Made by a program: the position numbers and the translations under genes. From the NCBI RefSeq assembly GCF_003977595.1, contig NZ_RYYR01000036.1, positions 1 through 32,559 on the forward strand: a DNA stretch of 32,559 nucleotides, given 5' to 3'. Positions within the stretch are counted from its first letter, which is position 1, and the number at the start of each line of letters is the position of its first letter. The stretch is from Lysinibacillus antri. GTDB taxonomy: Bacteria; Bacillota; Bacilli; Bacillales_A; Planococcaceae. Below the pieces are notes generated by a model. That model was not told where the DNA came from. It searched no databases and saw only the letters and a list, made by a program, of their open reading frames with translations. This document shows positions 32,007 to 32,559 of this stretch, piece after piece.

Positions 32007-32509
32007 TTGTAAGGTACTTTACACTACCTATTTTTATGGAGGAAGTAATATGCTTTCTTTGAATATAGATGAAAGACAATAACCGGAAAAAATTAGTTTA
32101 GCCGAAATGTATAGTAGATGGGATTTCCATTAAAAATGGACAGGATATTTTATAAGTCCATTACACTAAAAATAGCGGCTCTTAAAATAGTAATGACCTT
32201 CTCTGTTACTAAATACTAACGTCAGATTGAAGCGTTTAGTGAGGGGATTAAGTGTAGACTTCATTGTATGTCTCTTTACGACGTATCTTTATGCTTTTTG
32301 AAAAGTCCTATCATATATAGTATGTATTGTTAAATTTTGTGTACTTTTTCACTACTTGAATTGGTAGAGCATGTCTTCATAATTTAGGTTATACATTTTT
32401 TCTTTTAGGGCTAGCCATTTTCTCAAGATTAAAGGACAAACCTTTATAGATTCGAACATTGAAAGTAAGCCCGAAATAAAAAATAACGCACCTTCCGGCA
32501 CGCACGGCG
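32007..32509. other. Gene-poor stretch with possible decayed frames
   Basis: No recognisable gene. A 10-codon frame MLSLNIDERQ (32050-32082) has a perfect GGAGG site (32038-32042) and a stop, and readable pieces (PEKISLAEMYSRWDF, IKNGQDIL) continue behind it in shifted frames, as in a decayed gene. On the minus strand a 35-codon frame at 32352-32459 (MFESIKVCPLILRKWL at its start) lacks a ribosome site. Neither could be assigned to a family. Confidence 0.35.
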
Positions 32510-32551
32510 AATAGCCTTCAATCCACTGCTTTTTTTGGATTGAAGGCTATT
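32510..32551. terminator. Perfect 16-bp hairpin at the window end, likely terminator
   Basis: AATAGCCTTCAATCCA (32510-32525) and its exact complement (32536-32551) flank a 10-base T-rich loop. The plus-strand tail ATTTTATA is moderately T-rich. It may end a plus-strand transcript, or serve a minus-strand gene that lies beyond the window. Confidence 0.7.
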
Positions 32552-32559
32552 ATTTTATA

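Overview
The window is low-GC DNA from a Firmicute of the order Bacillales. Strong AGGAGG-type ribosome sites, a seven-gene Mrp antiporter operon, a YxlEFG-like ABC module, YkvA- and YetF-type proteins and a Bacillus-type isocitrate lyase point to the Planococcaceae/Caryophanaceae side (Lysinibacillus, Solibacillus and relatives). That placement is inferred from protein character, not from a search. Most genes lie on the minus strand. There are no rRNA or tRNA genes, no CRISPR array and no intact insertion sequence.

Bases 1-5800 hold one minus-strand catabolic operon. In transcription order it encodes a VOC protein, an SDR dehydrogenase, a 4-oxalocrotonate-type tautomerase, a second SDR, the three parts of a TRAP transporter (DctP, DctQ, DctM) and a second VOC protein. 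It ends in two tandem hairpins. No substrate can be named. The 5' region carries two perfect inverted repeats that could be operators. Bases 6200-7040 encode a YkuE-like metallophosphoesterase. Bases 7040-7700 have no convincing gene but are rich in structure: a terminator-like hairpin, an 86-base imperfect palindrome and a tight cluster of eight DnaA boxes.

Bases 7700-13500 are the complete mrpABCDEFG operon for Na+(K+)/H+ antiport. Divergent from it is a free-standing KdpD-type Usp-domain protein, followed by a YetF/DUF421 membrane protein. Convergent to these are a CBS-domain protein with a HEPN-like N-terminus and a YxlE-YxlF-YxlG-like ABC module.

Bases 18100-25950 are housekeeping and accessory genes: a PfkB sugar kinase, a GNAT acetyltransferase, an EamA exporter, an argininosuccinate-lyase-family enzyme translationally coupled to a BadF/N-acetylglucosamine-kinase-family protein, a membrane-anchored transglutaminase-like protein with a propeller-like tail, a YkvA protein, and a family-2 glycosyltransferase that has lost its DxD motif.

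Bases 26000-31900 hold adenine deaminase, a glyoxylate-type aminotransferase, a decayed C-terminal fragment of malate synthase, isocitrate lyase, and a divergent LytTR-type regulator. The malate synthase fragment carries stop codons and a frameshift. Intact isocitrate lyase beside broken malate synthase and a glyoxylate aminotransferase suggests that glyoxylate here may go partly to glycine, unless a second malate synthase exists elsewhere. The last 700 bases are gene-poor and end in a perfect 16-bp hairpin.

The signals most worth following are the DnaA-box cluster, the unassigned TRAP/tautomerase/SDR/VOC operon, the aceB remnant with its LytTR neighbour, and the structured non-coding DNA at 7240-7390.
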